Source: Cryobacterium sp. Y57 | GTDB lineage: Bacteria > Actinomycetota > Actinomycetes > Actinomycetales > Microbacteriaceae | Length of the DNA: 64,000 nt | NCBI RefSeq assembly: GCF_002929505.1 | Contig: NZ_PJJL01000065.1 | Span: forward strand, 6,478 to 70,477 | Direction: 5' to 3' | Shown: piece by piece, positions 7,065-16,590 of the stretch | Numbering within the stretch: the stretch's first letter is position 1 | Layout: each line of letters starts with the position of its first letter | Program-made: the position numbers and the translations under genes | Notes under the pieces: generated by a model | Databases searched by the model: none | The model's input: only the letters and a program-made list of their open reading frames with translations | What the model was told of the DNA's origin: nothing

Positions 7065-9737
7065 CTATTCGCGCAGGGCCGCCCCAAAGCGATCCGCAGC
7101 AAGGGCAACCCCGGACAGGCGGGCAGCGCTCGCTTCGGCGGCGGTCAGCGTACGTCCCTCGCCGCGAAAACGCAGTCCGAAGGTGAGCGACTTCTGGCCG
7201 GACTCGACTCCAGCACCGCGGTAGTCGTCGACCAGGTCGATACTCTCGAGCAGGTCGCCCGCACCCTCCGCGACGACCGCGCACAGGGCGGCAGCCGGCA
7301 CCGAGACCGAGACGACGAGCGAAAGATCCTGCGTCGCGGCGGGCATCGTGCGGATCGGCGTGACCGTCACGTCACCGTCGGCCTGCGCGAAGACGAGCCC
7401 GAGGTTGATCTCGGCAACGGCCACGACAGCCGGAAGGTCATAGTCGTCGGCGACTGTGGGGAGCAGTTCTCCGGCGAATCCCACCGACACGGTCGAGACC
7501 GGTTCAGTCGAAGCCGGCACGGTCGCAGCCGGCACGGTCGAGACCGGCACCGTCGAAGCCGACACAGGCGAAGCCTGCACGGTGACGAACAGCTCGGCGG
7601 TGCGGCCCGGGTGCATCGCCGGGTGCTGGCCTTGGCGTACTTCGATGCGCACTCCGGTAGCCAATGCCACCTGCTGCACAGCGGCCAACGCGGACTGCCA
7701 GCCGGCTCCAACGGCAGGCTGTCCGGGTTGGTGCCGCACGTCATTGCCGACGCTAACGATCCCGACCATGAGTGGCTGCGGAACAATTCCCGCGTTCAGG
7801 GCCGCTTCAGCCTCGGCGCTCGGGCGCGCGGCGCCGGCCGGGAGCACTGCCATGCCGTATGTCACACCGGTCTCGGGCCGAAAGACCAGTCCCTGCTCGT
7901 AGATGGCCACGTCGACCAGTCCGCGTGACCGGTTGCGGTGCGCGATCTGCAACAGGCCCGGCAGCATCGAGGTGCGCAGAAACGGTGCCTCACTGTCGAG
8001 CGGATTAGCGACCTTGATCTGCGGCACCGACATCGGCACCGAAGTCGGCACAGCGGATGCCGCATCCGCCGTACTCGCGCCGGCGGACACGGCGGGTGAA
8101 ACGGTCACGCCGAACGCGTTGTTCGCCCGCTCGGAAACGAACGGGTAGGTCAAGACTTCGGTGTGACCGGTGGCTGCCAGGGTCTGCGCGACAGTACGGC
8201 GCAAAGTCTGCATGCGGGTCAGTCCACGGCCGGGCGGCGCGACGGGCAGCACCGAGGGAATGCGGTCATAGCCGACGATGCGGGCGACCTCTTCGGCGAG
8301 GGTCCACTTATCCGTCAGGTCGGGGCGCCAACTCGGCGGGGTGACCTGCAGGTCGCCGTCGGATTCGATCAACGAGGCACCGACGTCGACGAGCGCATCG
8401 CGCACCTCGTCGCCGGTGTAGGCGAGGCCGATGAGACCAGAGACGAACCCGGTCGGCAGCAGAATCGGCTGGGGCACCGGAGCTTCGTCGTAGACCGAAC
8501 CGAGATCGTCGGCGACTCCCCCCGCCAGGTCCACGAGCAGCTGTACCACGCGTTCGGCAGCGACAGCGGCCACGCGCGGGTCGACGCCGCGTTCGAACCG
8601 CTTGCTTGCCTCGCTCGGCAGCTTGTGACGGCGGGCCGACCGCGCGATCGACACCGGATCGAAGTTGGCGGCCTCGACGAGCACGTTGACCGTCTGCGCA
8701 CTGATCTCGGTGCTTGCCCCGCCCATGACACCGGCCAAGCCGATCGGCCCGGATTCATCAGTGATCAGCAAATCTTCAACGTCGAGCGTGCGGGTGACCG
8801 CGTCGAGCGTGGTGAATTTCTCCCCGGCGGTCGCTCGCCGCACGATGATGCCGCCGGTCAGCTTGTCCAGGTCGTAGCCGTGCAACGGCTGGCCGAGCTC
8901 GAACATCACATAGTTGGTCACGTCAACGACGAGCGAAATCGAGCGGATGCCGACCAGCCCCAGTCGCGCGATCATCCAAGCCGGGGTCGGCCGGGTCGGG
9001 TCGACGCCGCGCACGACGCGGGTGACGAACACGCTTGCTCCGGTTCGGTCCCGAATCGGAGCCTGGTCGTCGACGGTCACGGGGAACCGGGTGACCGGGG
9101 CCACAACCGTCGGTGCCAGCGCAGGGTCCCGAAACGGCACGCCGGTGGCATGCGAGTATTCGCGGGCGACGCCTCGAATGGAGAAGGCGTAGCCGCGATC
9201 GGGGGTGACGTTGATCTCGACGGCGCTGTCATCGAGGCCGAGCAGGGGGATCGCATCCGTTCCGACCGGAGCATCGATGCCGAGCGAAGCCAGCAGCAGA
9301 ATTCCGTCGTGCTCGTCGCCGAGCCCGAGTTCACGGGCCGAGGCGATCATGCCGTCGGAGACGTGGCCGTAGGTCTTGCGCGCCGCAATGGGAAAGGGGC
9401 CCGGAAGCGAAGCACCGGGCAGGGTCACGACGACCTTGTCGCCGACGGCGAAGTTGTGGGCGCCACAGATGATGCCGTGGATGGCGGGGCCGCCGTCAGC
9501 GGCAAGCTCGTCTCCCGGCGCAACGCGCACCTGGCACCAGTTGATGGTCTTACCGTTGGTCTGCTCTTCACCGACGAAGTCGAGCACCTCGCCGACCACG
9601 ATCGGGCCGGACACGTCGAAGCGGTGGATATCTTCTTCTTCGAGGCCGACGCTCACGAGGGCAGCATGGACGTCTTCCGGCGTGGTGCCGGGGGCGAGGT
9701 CGACGAATTCGCCGAGCCAGGAAAGTGGTACCCGCAT
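7065..9737 (-). CDS. pheT: Phenylalanine--tRNA ligase beta subunit
   Basis: Large subunit of the alpha2-beta2 enzyme that charges tRNA-Phe; carries the tRNA-binding, B3/B4 editing and anticodon-binding (FDX-ACB) domains. 890 residues, longer than the usual 800-830 of actinobacterial PheT. The start MRVPLSWLGEFV is canonical. The extra length includes two low-complexity insertions rich in Ser, Thr, Val, Ala and Pro: about residues 543-572, and about 719-749 encoded by six 15-bp repeats, just before the conserved VGFAGELLP segment. The reading frame is intact. The pheT ATG overlaps the pheS stop by one base (TGATG), so the two are coupled. Confidence 0.97.
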   Translation of the reverse strand: MRVPLSWLGEFVDLAPGTTPEDVHAALVSVGLEEEDIHRFDVSGPIVVGEVLDFVGEEQTNGKTINWCQVRVAPGDELAADGGPAIHGIICGAHNFAVGDKVVVTLPGASLPGPFPIAARKTYGHVSDGMIASARELGLGDEHDGILLLASLGIDAPVGTDAIPLLGLDDSAVEINVTPDRGYAFSIRGVAREYSHATGVPFRDPALAPTVVAPVTRFPVTVDDQAPIRDRTGASVFVTRVVRGVDPTRPTPAWMIARLGLVGIRSISLVVDVTNYVMFELGQPLHGYDLDKLTGGIIVRRATAGEKFTTLDAVTRTLDVEDLLITDESGPIGLAGVMGGASTEISAQTVNVLVEAANFDPVSIARSARRHKLPSEASKRFERGVDPRVAAVAAERVVQLLVDLAGGVADDLGSVYDEAPVPQPILLPTGFVSGLIGLAYTGDEVRDALVDVGASLIESDGDLQVTPPSWRPDLTDKWTLAEEVARIVGYDRIPSVLPVAPPGRGLTRMQTLRRTVAQTLAATGHTEVLTYPFVSERANNAFGVTVSPAVSAGASTADAASAVPTSVPMSVPQIKVANPLDSEAPFLRTSMLPGLLQIAHRNRSRGLVDVAIYEQGLVFRPETGVTYGMAVLPAGAARPSAEAEAALNAGIVPQPLMVGIVSVGNDVRHQPGQPAVGAGWQSALAAVQQVALATGVRIEVRQGQHPAMHPGRTAELFVTVQASPVSASTVPVSTVPAATVPASTEPVSTVSVGFAGELLPTVADDYDLPAVVAVAEINLGLVFAQADGDVTVTPIRTMPAATQDLSLVVSVSVPAAALCAVVAEGAGDLLESIDLVDDYRGAGVESGQKSLTFGLRFRGEGRTLTAAEASAARLSGVALAADRFGAALRE
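7492..7581. repeat. In-frame minisatellite in pheT: six 15-bp units
   Basis: Six consecutive 15-bp units of the type GTCGAAGCCGGCACG run from 7492 to 7581, with a few substitutions each. Read on the minus strand they encode a VSTVP-like pentapeptide repeat. Because the unit is a multiple of three, copy-number change keeps the frame. Confidence 0.9.
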
Positions 9738-10843
9738 CAGACCGTCATCCCATACTGCTGGCTGAACCGAATATCGCCTTCGACCATGTCGCGCATGTCC
9801 TTTACGTCATTTCTAAACATCACTGCTCGTTCCACGCCCACCCCGAATGCGAATCCGGAGTAGACCTCGGGGTCGATGCCGGCCGAGCGAAGCACGTTGG
9901 CGTGCACCATGCCGCAGCCGCCCCACTCGATCCAGCGTGCGCCATCCTTGAAAGTCGGGTGCCAGACGTCGAGCTCCGCGCTCGGTTCGGTGAATGGAAA
10001 GTAGTTCGGGCGCAGGCGCACCTTGGCGTCTGGACCGAACAGGGCCTGCACGAAGTGGTCGAGCGTGCCGCGCAGGTTGGCCATGGTGAGGCCCTTGTCG
10101 ATGGCGATTCCCTCGATCTGGTGAAAGACCGGCGTGTGGGTCGCGTCGAGTTCGTCGGTGCGAAAAACCCGTCCGGGCGCGACCACGTAGACCGGCAGCT
10201 CGCGCGAGAGCAACGCGCGCAGCTGCACGGGTGAGGTTTGCGTGCGCAGAACGAGGTGGGCATCCGTCGGTTCGACGAAGAAGGTGTCCTGCATGGCGCG
10301 GGCCGGGTGGTCCTCGTCGAAGTTGAGCCCGTCGAAGTTGAACCATTCGTTTTCCAGCTCCGGGCCTTCGGCGACCTCCCAGCCCATGGCCACGAAGACA
10401 TCGGCGGCGCGCTCGCTGAGCAGCGAGATCGGATGCCGCGCCCCCGGTTTCCAGGTTGACGCTGCGGCGGTGACGTCTACCGTTTCGGCGAGCAGGCGGG
10501 CGGCGGCTTCAGCGCTGCCAATGTCATTTTCGCGAGCGGTCAACGCCTTGGTGACGGCGCCGCGGGCTTGGCCAACGAGCTTGCCGGCAGCGGCCTTCTG
10601 GTTGCCGGGCACGCTGCGCATCAAGGCGTTGAGCTTCGACAGCGGTGAGGACTCCCCCGCGTGTTCGCTGCGCACGAGCCTGAGGGCGGCGGTCGTGTCG
10701 GCGGTGGCAATGGCGGTCAGCGCCGCGTCAACCGCGGCATTGACGGCAGCTTCCGAGATCAACGGTTCGGCCGCACCGGATGCGATGGCGTCAGCGGGAT
10801 CGGATGGCGTGGTGGGCTCTGGGGGAACGCTGGGAACAGACAC
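9737..10843 (-). CDS. pheS: Phenylalanine--tRNA ligase alpha subunit
   Basis: Catalytic class II subunit; forms Phe-AMP and charges tRNA-Phe with PheT. 368 residues. Motif 2 (FRTDELDATHTPVFHQIEG), the EPSAELDV segment and the GWGGCGMVH-like C-terminal region (here EWGGCGMVHANVL) are present. GTG at 10843 is preferred over a TTG at 10867, because TAAACT lies eight bases upstream of the GTG and there is no Shine-Dalgarno sequence, which fits a leaderless mRNA. The N-terminal 30 residues are Pro/Ala rich and probably disordered. Followed by pheT with a one-base overlap. Confidence 0.95.
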   Translation of the reverse strand: MSVPSVPPEPTTPSDPADAIASGAAEPLISEAAVNAAVDAALTAIATADTTAALRLVRSEHAGESSPLSKLNALMRSVPGNQKAAAGKLVGQARGAVTKALTARENDIGSAEAAARLLAETVDVTAAASTWKPGARHPISLLSERAADVFVAMGWEVAEGPELENEWFNFDGLNFDEDHPARAMQDTFFVEPTDAHLVLRTQTSPVQLRALLSRELPVYVVAPGRVFRTDELDATHTPVFHQIEGIAIDKGLTMANLRGTLDHFVQALFGPDAKVRLRPNYFPFTEPSAELDVWHPTFKDGARWIEWGGCGMVHANVLRSAGIDPEVYSGFAFGVGVERAVMFRNDVKDMRDMVEGDIRFSQQYGMTV

Positions 10844-10851
10844 AAGGCCCA

Positions 10852-10857
10852 AGTTTA
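10852..10857 (-). promoter_or_regulatory. Predicted -10 box of pheST (leaderless start)
   Basis: TAAACT on the minus strand, eight bases before the pheS GTG. Identical hexamers stand at the same place before trmH-like and dapF. Confidence 0.45.
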
Positions 10858-10919
10858 GTGCGTGCAACGGGCCCGCTTACCCGGGACGGCCGCGCGGGCC
10901 GGAACGGGCATCCGCTCGC

Positions 10920-11771
10920 CTAAGCGGCTTCGTTGACGAGTTGCTGCGCCCTGATGTTCTTGGCAGGACCACGCTTGGTGCGCACCTCGATGAACTTTGC
11001 AAGGCCCGCCAAAAGCAGGCAGAGCGAGATGTAGATGGCTGCGACGACGATGGTAGACGGGATGATCGGCGACCCGAGTTGCACCTGTGTGCCGTAGGAC
11101 TTAGCCAGATACAACAGCTCCTGGAAGGTGACGATGAAGCCGAGGGCAGTGTCCTTGAGCACGACAACGAGCTGCGACACGATCACCGGAGCCATGGCAC
11201 GCAAGGCCTGAGGCAGCAGGATCATGCGCATGACCTGGGTCTTGGTCATTCCGATCGCGTAGGCGGCCTCGGCCTGGCCCTTCGGCAGCGATTCGATGCC
11301 GGCGCGAAACACTTCCGACAGCACGGAACCGTTGTACAGCGTGAGCCCTGTCACGACGGCGATGAAGGGAGTGACGAAGGTGTAGCCGAGCGGCGGAAGG
11401 CCGTAGTACATGATCATGATCAGGATCAGTAGCGGAACAGCGCGGAACAACTCAACGAAAATATACGTTGGCGTGCTGATCCATTTATGCTTCGAGACCC
11501 GGCCGACCATGAGCAGCAGCCCGAGGGTCAGGCTGAGCACGGCGGCTAAGCCGAATGCTTTCAGCGTGGCGAGAGTAGCTTCGACGATCTTGCCCTGCGC
11601 GTAAGGAACGGTAAAGATGTTCCATTTTTGTGCGGTGAACTGGTCCGTCGCAATGAAGCGATACAAGATGAAACCAAAGATTGCGAGCACGACGAGCAGT
11701 GTGACCGCACCGATGTAGCGGTGGCGTACGCGAGCGCGGGGGCCGGGAGCGTCAAACAGCACGTTACTCAT
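10920..11771 (-). CDS. gluD: Glutamate ABC transporter permease (GluD-like)
   Basis: One of two membrane subunits of a polar-amino-acid importer. 283 residues, with an extra N-terminal membrane segment (about 20-42) before the HEAT-type permease domain. The EAA loop that contacts the ATPase is recognisable as EVFRAGIESLPKGQAEAAYAIG. The C-terminal extension is typical of GluD. Start ATG overlaps the gluC stop by 4 bp. Substrate is inferred from the gluABCD order and family resemblance; glutamine or aspartate remain possible. Confidence 0.9.
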   Translation of the reverse strand: MSNVLFDAPGPRARVRHRYIGAVTLLVVLAIFGFILYRFIATDQFTAQKWNIFTVPYAQGKIVEATLATLKAFGLAAVLSLTLGLLLMVGRVSKHKWISTPTYIFVELFRAVPLLILIMIMYYGLPPLGYTFVTPFIAVVTGLTLYNGSVLSEVFRAGIESLPKGQAEAAYAIGMTKTQVMRMILLPQALRAMAPVIVSQLVVVLKDTALGFIVTFQELLYLAKSYGTQVQLGSPIIPSTIVVAAIYISLCLLLAGLAKFIEVRTKRGPAKNIRAQQLVNEAA

Positions 11772-12415
11772 CGCAGCACCTTCAAACGGTTTTCCAGCAT
11801 CCGCTGAACAAAGGACAGAACGGCCACGAGCAGGATGAAGAACAAGGCCACCCAGAGCAGCACGACGATAGCGGGTTCGCCACGTTCGGAGAGGCTCGCA
11901 CGAATGTACCCGGCCTCGGCGACGGAGAAACCCGCAGCGACCGTGGTGTTCTTGAGCAGCGCGATGAACACGCTCATCATGGGCGGAATCACTGCGCGAA
12001 ACGCCTGTGGCATCAAAATGTGCGACATGCTCTGGCCGAAGGTGAGCCCGATCGCACGGGCGGCTTCCGCCTGACCCAGCGGAACCGTGTTGATGCCAGC
12101 GCGGAGCGTCTCGGCGACGTAGGTGGCGGTATAGAGCCCCAACGCGAAGATCGCCAACGTGGTGTAGCTGACGTTGGGAAGGTCAAGTTTGGGGTAGCCA
12201 AAGGCGAAGAAGAACATGAGCAAGGTCAGCGGAGTGTTGCGCACAAGGTTGACGTAGCCGGTGCCGACCCAGCGCATGGGGGCGACCGGGGAAACACGCA
12301 TGGCGCCGACGATGGTTCCAAGAATCAGGGCGAAGAGGGCGGACCAGAGGAACACCTGCAGCGTCAAAGTGAACCCGTCGACGAAGACGTCGAGGTTATT
12401 GAGCAGTGTGTCCAT
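11768..12415 (-). CDS. gluC: Glutamate ABC transporter permease (GluC-like)
   Basis: Second membrane subunit of the importer, 215 residues with about five hydrophobic segments. The EAA-loop equivalent is ETLRAGINTVPLGQAEAARAIG. It follows gluB after 93 bp and overlaps gluD by 4 bp. The upstream gap contains a purine-rich GGAGAGG before the start. Confidence 0.9.
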   Translation of the reverse strand: MDTLLNNLDVFVDGFTLTLQVFLWSALFALILGTIVGAMRVSPVAPMRWVGTGYVNLVRNTPLTLLMFFFAFGYPKLDLPNVSYTTLAIFALGLYTATYVAETLRAGINTVPLGQAEAARAIGLTFGQSMSHILMPQAFRAVIPPMMSVFIALLKNTTVAAGFSVAEAGYIRASLSERGEPAIVVLLWVALFFILLVAVLSFVQRMLENRLKVLR

Positions 12416-12508
12416 AGGCCGAACCTCTCCTTTCGTTCTTGATGGTGGTGACTGTCAGCTCGGGTCGGCGGCGGCGAGTATGTCGCCACCGACCGTCGCT
12501 CGGGGTGC

Positions 12509-13402
12509 TTAGTACGCGTCGACCGCAGGCTGCTCGACGACGGTGCCCGAGAGACCCAGGGTTTCGTCGTAGATGGCCTGCCAGCTGCTGTTGCCGTTGG
12601 TGAACGTGTCATTGATGAAGGCGCGGAGGGCGTCGTCACCCTTGGGAAGGCCGACACCGTAGTTTTCGACCGAGAACGGTTCGCCGACAACCTTGAGGTT
12701 GTCGGGATCCTGAGAGGCGTAGCCGATCAGGATGGCTTGGTCGGTCGTGACCGCGTCGGTCTGGCCATCCTTCAGCGCTTCAACGCACTGCGAGTAGGTA
12801 TCGAAGGAATTGGTCTTCGTGTCAGGGAAGTTGGCCGTGATGTTCTGTAACGGCGTCGAGCCGGTAGCCGAACAGACGGTCTTGCCGGCCAGGTCGTTCT
12901 CGCTCTTGATCGAATCGTCGCCAGCGGCGACCAAAAGACCCTGACCCGTGATGAAGTACGGTCCAGCGAAGTCGATCTGTTCCTTGCGCTTGTCCGTGAT
13001 CGAGTAGGTCCCGACGTAGTAGTCGATGTCGCCGTTGACGATGGCGGACTCGCGGTTCGCGCTCGGAATAGCCTTGTACTCGATCTTGTCCTGGGCAAAC
13101 CCGAGCGAGGCGGCAACCCACTGGGCGATCTCGATGTCGAAACCGGTGCGTTCCCCGGTCGTGGCATCGAGGAAGCCGAGGCCGGGCTGGTCCTCTTTGA
13201 CACCGATGACGACCTTGTCGGCCGACTTCATGGCGTCGTAGGTAGGGCTGCCGGTCAGGGACACGTCGGTGGCGACCTCGAAAGCGCCACCGGCGGCGGG
13301 AGCTTCGGACGATCCGGTGCCTGCAGTGTCGCCGCTGGCGCATCCGGCCAGAAGCAGTGCCGCCGTGGCTGCTGTGGCCAGGAGACTGAGTTTCTTGCGC
13401 AT
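12509..13402 (-). CDS. gluB: Glutamate-binding lipoprotein of the ABC importer (GluB-like)
   Basis: Extracytoplasmic solute-binding protein (SBP family 3) of 297 residues. MRKKLSLLATAATAALLLAG followed by Cys is a type II signal peptide with lipobox LLAGC, so it should be lipid-anchored. The ligand-binding signature GFDIEIAQWVAASLG and KTVCSATGSTPLQNI are present. ATG at 13402 is preceded by AAAGGAAT; a longer upstream reading would spoil the signal peptide. Lies 92 bp after gluA in the operon gluA-B-C-D. Confidence 0.93.
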   Translation of the reverse strand: MRKKLSLLATAATAALLLAGCASGDTAGTGSSEAPAAGGAFEVATDVSLTGSPTYDAMKSADKVVIGVKEDQPGLGFLDATTGERTGFDIEIAQWVAASLGFAQDKIEYKAIPSANRESAIVNGDIDYYVGTYSITDKRKEQIDFAGPYFITGQGLLVAAGDDSIKSENDLAGKTVCSATGSTPLQNITANFPDTKTNSFDTYSQCVEALKDGQTDAVTTDQAILIGYASQDPDNLKVVGEPFSVENYGVGLPKGDDALRAFINDTFTNGNSSWQAIYDETLGLSGTVVEQPAVDAY

Positions 13403-13494
13403 TGTGATTCCTTTTCTGGTTGGGAAGGGAGGTGTCGGGATAAGTTGTGGCAACCCTGTGGCTGGTGAATCTGCTCGAGTGAGCGTCCGTCGGA

Positions 13495-14283
13495 TTAGTG
13501 GTCGAGAATTTTGGACAGAAAGTCTTGCGCGCGCGCGCTCTGCGGGTTCGTGAAAAACTCCTCGGGTGAGGTCTCCTCCACTATCTCGCCCTCCGCCATA
13601 AAGATGACGCGGTCCGCAGCCTTGCGGGCGAAGCCCATCTCGTGGGTGACGACGATCATCGTCATACCCTCGTTGGCGAGGTCGACCATGACCTCGAGCA
13701 CCTCGTTGATCATTTCCGGGTCGAGAGCGCTGGTGGGCTCGTCGAGCAGGATGAGCTTCGGTTCCATGGCTAGCGCCCGGGCGATTGCCACGCGCTGCTG
13801 CTGCCCACCGGACAGTTGGCCCGGCATCTTCTTGGCCTGGTTGGCCACGCCGACGCGCTCGAGCAGGGCCATGGCCTTCTTCTCGGCATCCGCTTTCGAC
13901 AGGCCGCGCACCTTGATTGGACCAAGAGTGACGTTGTCGAGCACGGTCTTGTGGGCGAACAGGTTGAACGCCTGAAAGACCATTCCGACGTCAGCGCGCA
14001 GCGTGGCCAGGGCGCGGCCCTCTTCCGGCAACTTCACACCGTCGATGGTGATCACACCGTCATCGATGGTCTCGAGGCGGTTGATCGCCCGACACAGGGT
14101 GGATTTGCCCGACCCACTCGGACCAATCACCACCACAACTTCGCCGCGGTTGACCACGGCATTGATGTTCTTGAGAACGTGCAGTTCTCCGTAGTGCTTG
14201 TTGATGTCTTTAACGACGACGAGCGGTTCGCCCCGACGAACGGTGATGTTCGAGGTGGCCGGGGACGAATCTGTGGGCTCCAT
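13495..14283 (-). CDS. gluA: Amino-acid ABC importer ATPase (GluA-like)
   Basis: Energises the glutamate importer. 262 residues; Walker A GPSGSGKST, signature [15 protein letters not shown], Walker B LILLDEPTSALDPE and the H-loop VVTHEMGFAR are intact. ATG at 14283 was chosen because of TAAGTT seven bases upstream and a GGGAG; the frame extends upstream with no plausible start context. First gene of the transporter operon. Confidence 0.95.
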   Translation of the reverse strand: MEPTDSSPATSNITVRRGEPLVVVKDINKHYGELHVLKNINAVVNRGEVVVVIGPSGSGKSTLCRAINRLETIDDGVITIDGVKLPEEGRALATLRADVGMVFQAFNLFAHKTVLDNVTLGPIKVRGLSKADAEKKAMALLERVGVANQAKKMPGQLSGGQQQRVAIARALAMEPKLILLDEPTSALDPEMINEVLEVMVDLANEGMTMIVVTHEMGFARKAADRVIFMAEGEIVEETSPEEFFTNPQSARAQDFLSKILDH

Positions 14284-14290
14284 ACTCCCT

Positions 14291-14296
14291 AACTTA
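14291..14296 (-). promoter_or_regulatory. Predicted -10 box of gluABCD
   Basis: TAAGTT on the minus strand, seven bases before the gluA ATG. AGGGAGT lies between, so either leaderless or very short-leader translation is possible. Confidence 0.4.
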
Positions 14297-14324
14297 GGAC
14301 AGAACGCGTGTCTGGACATGCCAA

Positions 14325-14362
14325 ATGCCCGGACAGCAACGCATTTGTAACAGTCCGGGCAT
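14325..14362 (-). terminator. Inverted repeat between trmH-like gene and gluA
   Basis: ATGCCCGGAC (14325-14334) and GTCCGGGCAT (14353-14362) are exact 10-bp arms with an 18-base loop, 25 bp after the stop of the trmH-like gene and 41 bp before gluA. On the minus strand it is followed by only a short TTTGG, so it may be a weak terminator or an operator of the transporter. Confidence 0.45.
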
Positions 14363-14386
14363 CGCGTATCTGTGCTACGCAAGAGG

Positions 14387-15187
14387 TCAGGCGCGCTGGG
14401 CGAATGCGCTCTCATACAGGCACACGGATGCCGCGGTCGCGAGGTTCATCGACTCGGCTTCGCCGTAGATCGGAACGCTCACGCTGCGGTCGACTCGGGC
14501 CAGGTCTTCGTCGGTCAGGCCGCGCGCTTCGTTGCCGAATAGCCACACGGTCGGAGCTGCAAGCAAGCCCTCGTTGCGGGCGGTCAGCAGGTCGGAACCC
14601 TTGATGTCGGCGGCAAAGAGCTGCAGCCCGGCCGCCCGGGCACGGTCGAGTACGTCGGAGAGGTCGGCCGCGATAGCGACGGGCAGATGAAAGATGGAGC
14701 CGGTGGAGGAACGGATGACCTTGGGGTTGTACAGGTCGACGCTGCGACCGGTGAGGATGACGGCGTCCGCGCCCGCGGCATCCGCTGCCCGAATGATGGT
14801 GCCGGCGTTGCCGGGATCGCGCACCTCTTCGAGGATGGCGACGAGCTTGGGCTCGGCATTGAAGATTTTCTTTACCGAGGTGGGGAACTGGTGACAGACC
14901 GCCACGAAGCCCTGCGGGGTGACCGTGTCGGCCATAGCCTCGAGCACCTCTTCGGAGACGAACTCCACCTCGACCTGGGCAGCGACCGCTTTCTGGGCTA
15001 GATCGGTGTAGCGATCGAGCGCGGTGGGCGTCGCGAACAACTCCACGACGAGCTCTGGGCGAAAGGTGAGCGCTTCGGAAACGGCCTGCGGGCCTTCGAG
15101 CAGAAAAAGACCGGACTCGAGGCGCGCGTCGCGCTTGGCAAGTTTTGCGACGGAACGGACGCGCGGTAAACGTGGATTATCAAGCAT
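14387..15187 (-). CDS. TrmH-family (SpoU) RNA methyltransferase
   Basis: 266 residues. SAM-dependent 2'-O-ribose methyltransferase with a trefoil knot. The family motifs are clear: RDPGNAGTIIRAADAAGADA (motif 1), LFGNEARGL (motif 2) and IYGEAESMNLATAASVCLYE (motif 3). An N-terminal substrate-binding part (about 1-100) is present. Probably acts on rRNA or tRNA, target unknown. Start ATG at 15187 lies seven bases after TAAACT with no Shine-Dalgarno, indicating a leaderless mRNA; this favours it over an upstream extension. Lies downstream of rplT, as in many actinobacteria, separated by a terminator. Confidence 0.92.
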   Translation of the reverse strand: MLDNPRLPRVRSVAKLAKRDARLESGLFLLEGPQAVSEALTFRPELVVELFATPTALDRYTDLAQKAVAAQVEVEFVSEEVLEAMADTVTPQGFVAVCHQFPTSVKKIFNAEPKLVAILEEVRDPGNAGTIIRAADAAGADAVILTGRSVDLYNPKVIRSSTGSIFHLPVAIAADLSDVLDRARAAGLQLFAADIKGSDLLTARNEGLLAAPTVWLFGNEARGLTDEDLARVDRSVSVPIYGEAESMNLATAASVCLYESAFAQRA

Positions 15188-15194
15188 GATCTTG

Positions 15195-15200
15195 AGTTTA
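15195..15200 (-). promoter_or_regulatory. Predicted -10 box of the trmH-like gene (leaderless)
   Basis: TAAACT on the minus strand, seven bases before the ATG, just after the rplT terminator. Confidence 0.5.
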
Positions 15201-15222
15201 GTTGCACAAGGTTTACTTACAG

Positions 15223-15255
15223 AAAAAGGAGCGGACGACCACGTCGCCCGCTCCT
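15223..15255 (-). terminator. Rho-independent terminator of infC-rpmI-rplT
   Basis: On the minus strand a 13-bp stem (AGGAGCGGGCGAC / GTCGTCCGCTCCT, one G-U pair) with a GTG loop is followed by TTTTTCTG. It lies about 80 bp after the rplT stop. Confidence 0.9.
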
Positions 15256-15337
15256 CACTGTTCAATTCACAACTGCCGATCTTTCACCACATTCACGCCC
15301 AGGAGGCAGCTGATGGTGAACCGATCGGGGTAACGCC

Positions 15338-15730
15338 CTACGCCGTGACGGCGACCTTCGGTGCCGAGGTGTCGACGGGAAGGGCAGCCTTGGCGCTCTC
15401 GACGAGGGCGGCGAACGTCGCTGCCTCGTTGACGGCCAGGTCGGCGAGGATACGACGGTCAACCTCGATGCCAGCCAGGCCGAGGCCCTGGATCAGACGG
15501 TTGTAGGTGAGGCCGTTGACGCGCGACGCAGCGTTGATCCGCTGGATCCACAGGCGACGGAAGTCGCCCTTGCGTGCACGACGGTCACGGTAGCTATAGG
15601 TGAAGGAGTGAGTGAGCTGTTCCTTCGCCTTGGTGACCAGGCGTGAACGCTGACCGCGGTAGCCCTTGGCGCGTTCGAGAATAACGCGGCGACTCTTGTG
15701 GGCGTTTACGGCCCTCTTTACTCTTGCCAT
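15338..15730 (-). CDS. rplT: 50S ribosomal protein L20
   Basis: Binds 23S rRNA early in large-subunit assembly. 130 residues beginning [15 protein letters not shown], with the conserved [11 protein letters not shown] and [14 protein letters not shown] segments. The C-terminus is a few residues longer than the usual 117-126. Last gene of the infC-rpmI-rplT operon, 46 bp after rpmI, followed by a strong terminator. Confidence 0.98.
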   Translation of the reverse strand: MARVKRAVNAHKSRRVILERAKGYRGQRSRLVTKAKEQLTHSFTYSYRDRRARKGDFRRLWIQRINAASRVNGLTYNRLIQGLGLAGIEVDRRILADLAVNEAATFAALVESAKAALPVDTSAPKVAVTA

Positions 15731-15776
15731 TTTTTACAAATCCTTATTCGTTACGGGCCTACTATTAGGGCCTGGT

Positions 15777-15963
15777 TTACAGACCGAGAAGCTTCTTGAT
15801 GGTCTTCTGATCCGACTTAGCCAGCACCTGGTCCTGGTTCAAACGGGACTTGCGCTGCGTGCTCTTGACCTCGAGGTTGTGTCGAAGTCCGGCCTGCTGC
15901 TTCATGATCTTTCCGCTTCCGGTGACCTTGAAACGCTTCTTGGTTCCGGAGTGGGTCTTCATC

Positions 15964-15971
<8 letters not shown>
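15777..15971 (-). CDS. rpmI: 50S ribosomal protein L35
   Basis: 64 residues starting [20 protein letters not shown], the canonical L35 N-terminus. ATG at 15971 overlaps the last eight bases of infC (ATGCCTAA), so translation is probably coupled to infC. An upstream in-frame extension is part of infC coding sequence and was rejected. Confidence 0.98.

Positions 15972-16590
<619 letters not shown>

Noticed and set aside
8163-9863. Long plus-strand open frame opposite pheT
   Set aside because: It is antisense to a clear pheT with all conserved blocks. High GC makes such frames common, and its protein shows no recognisable motif.
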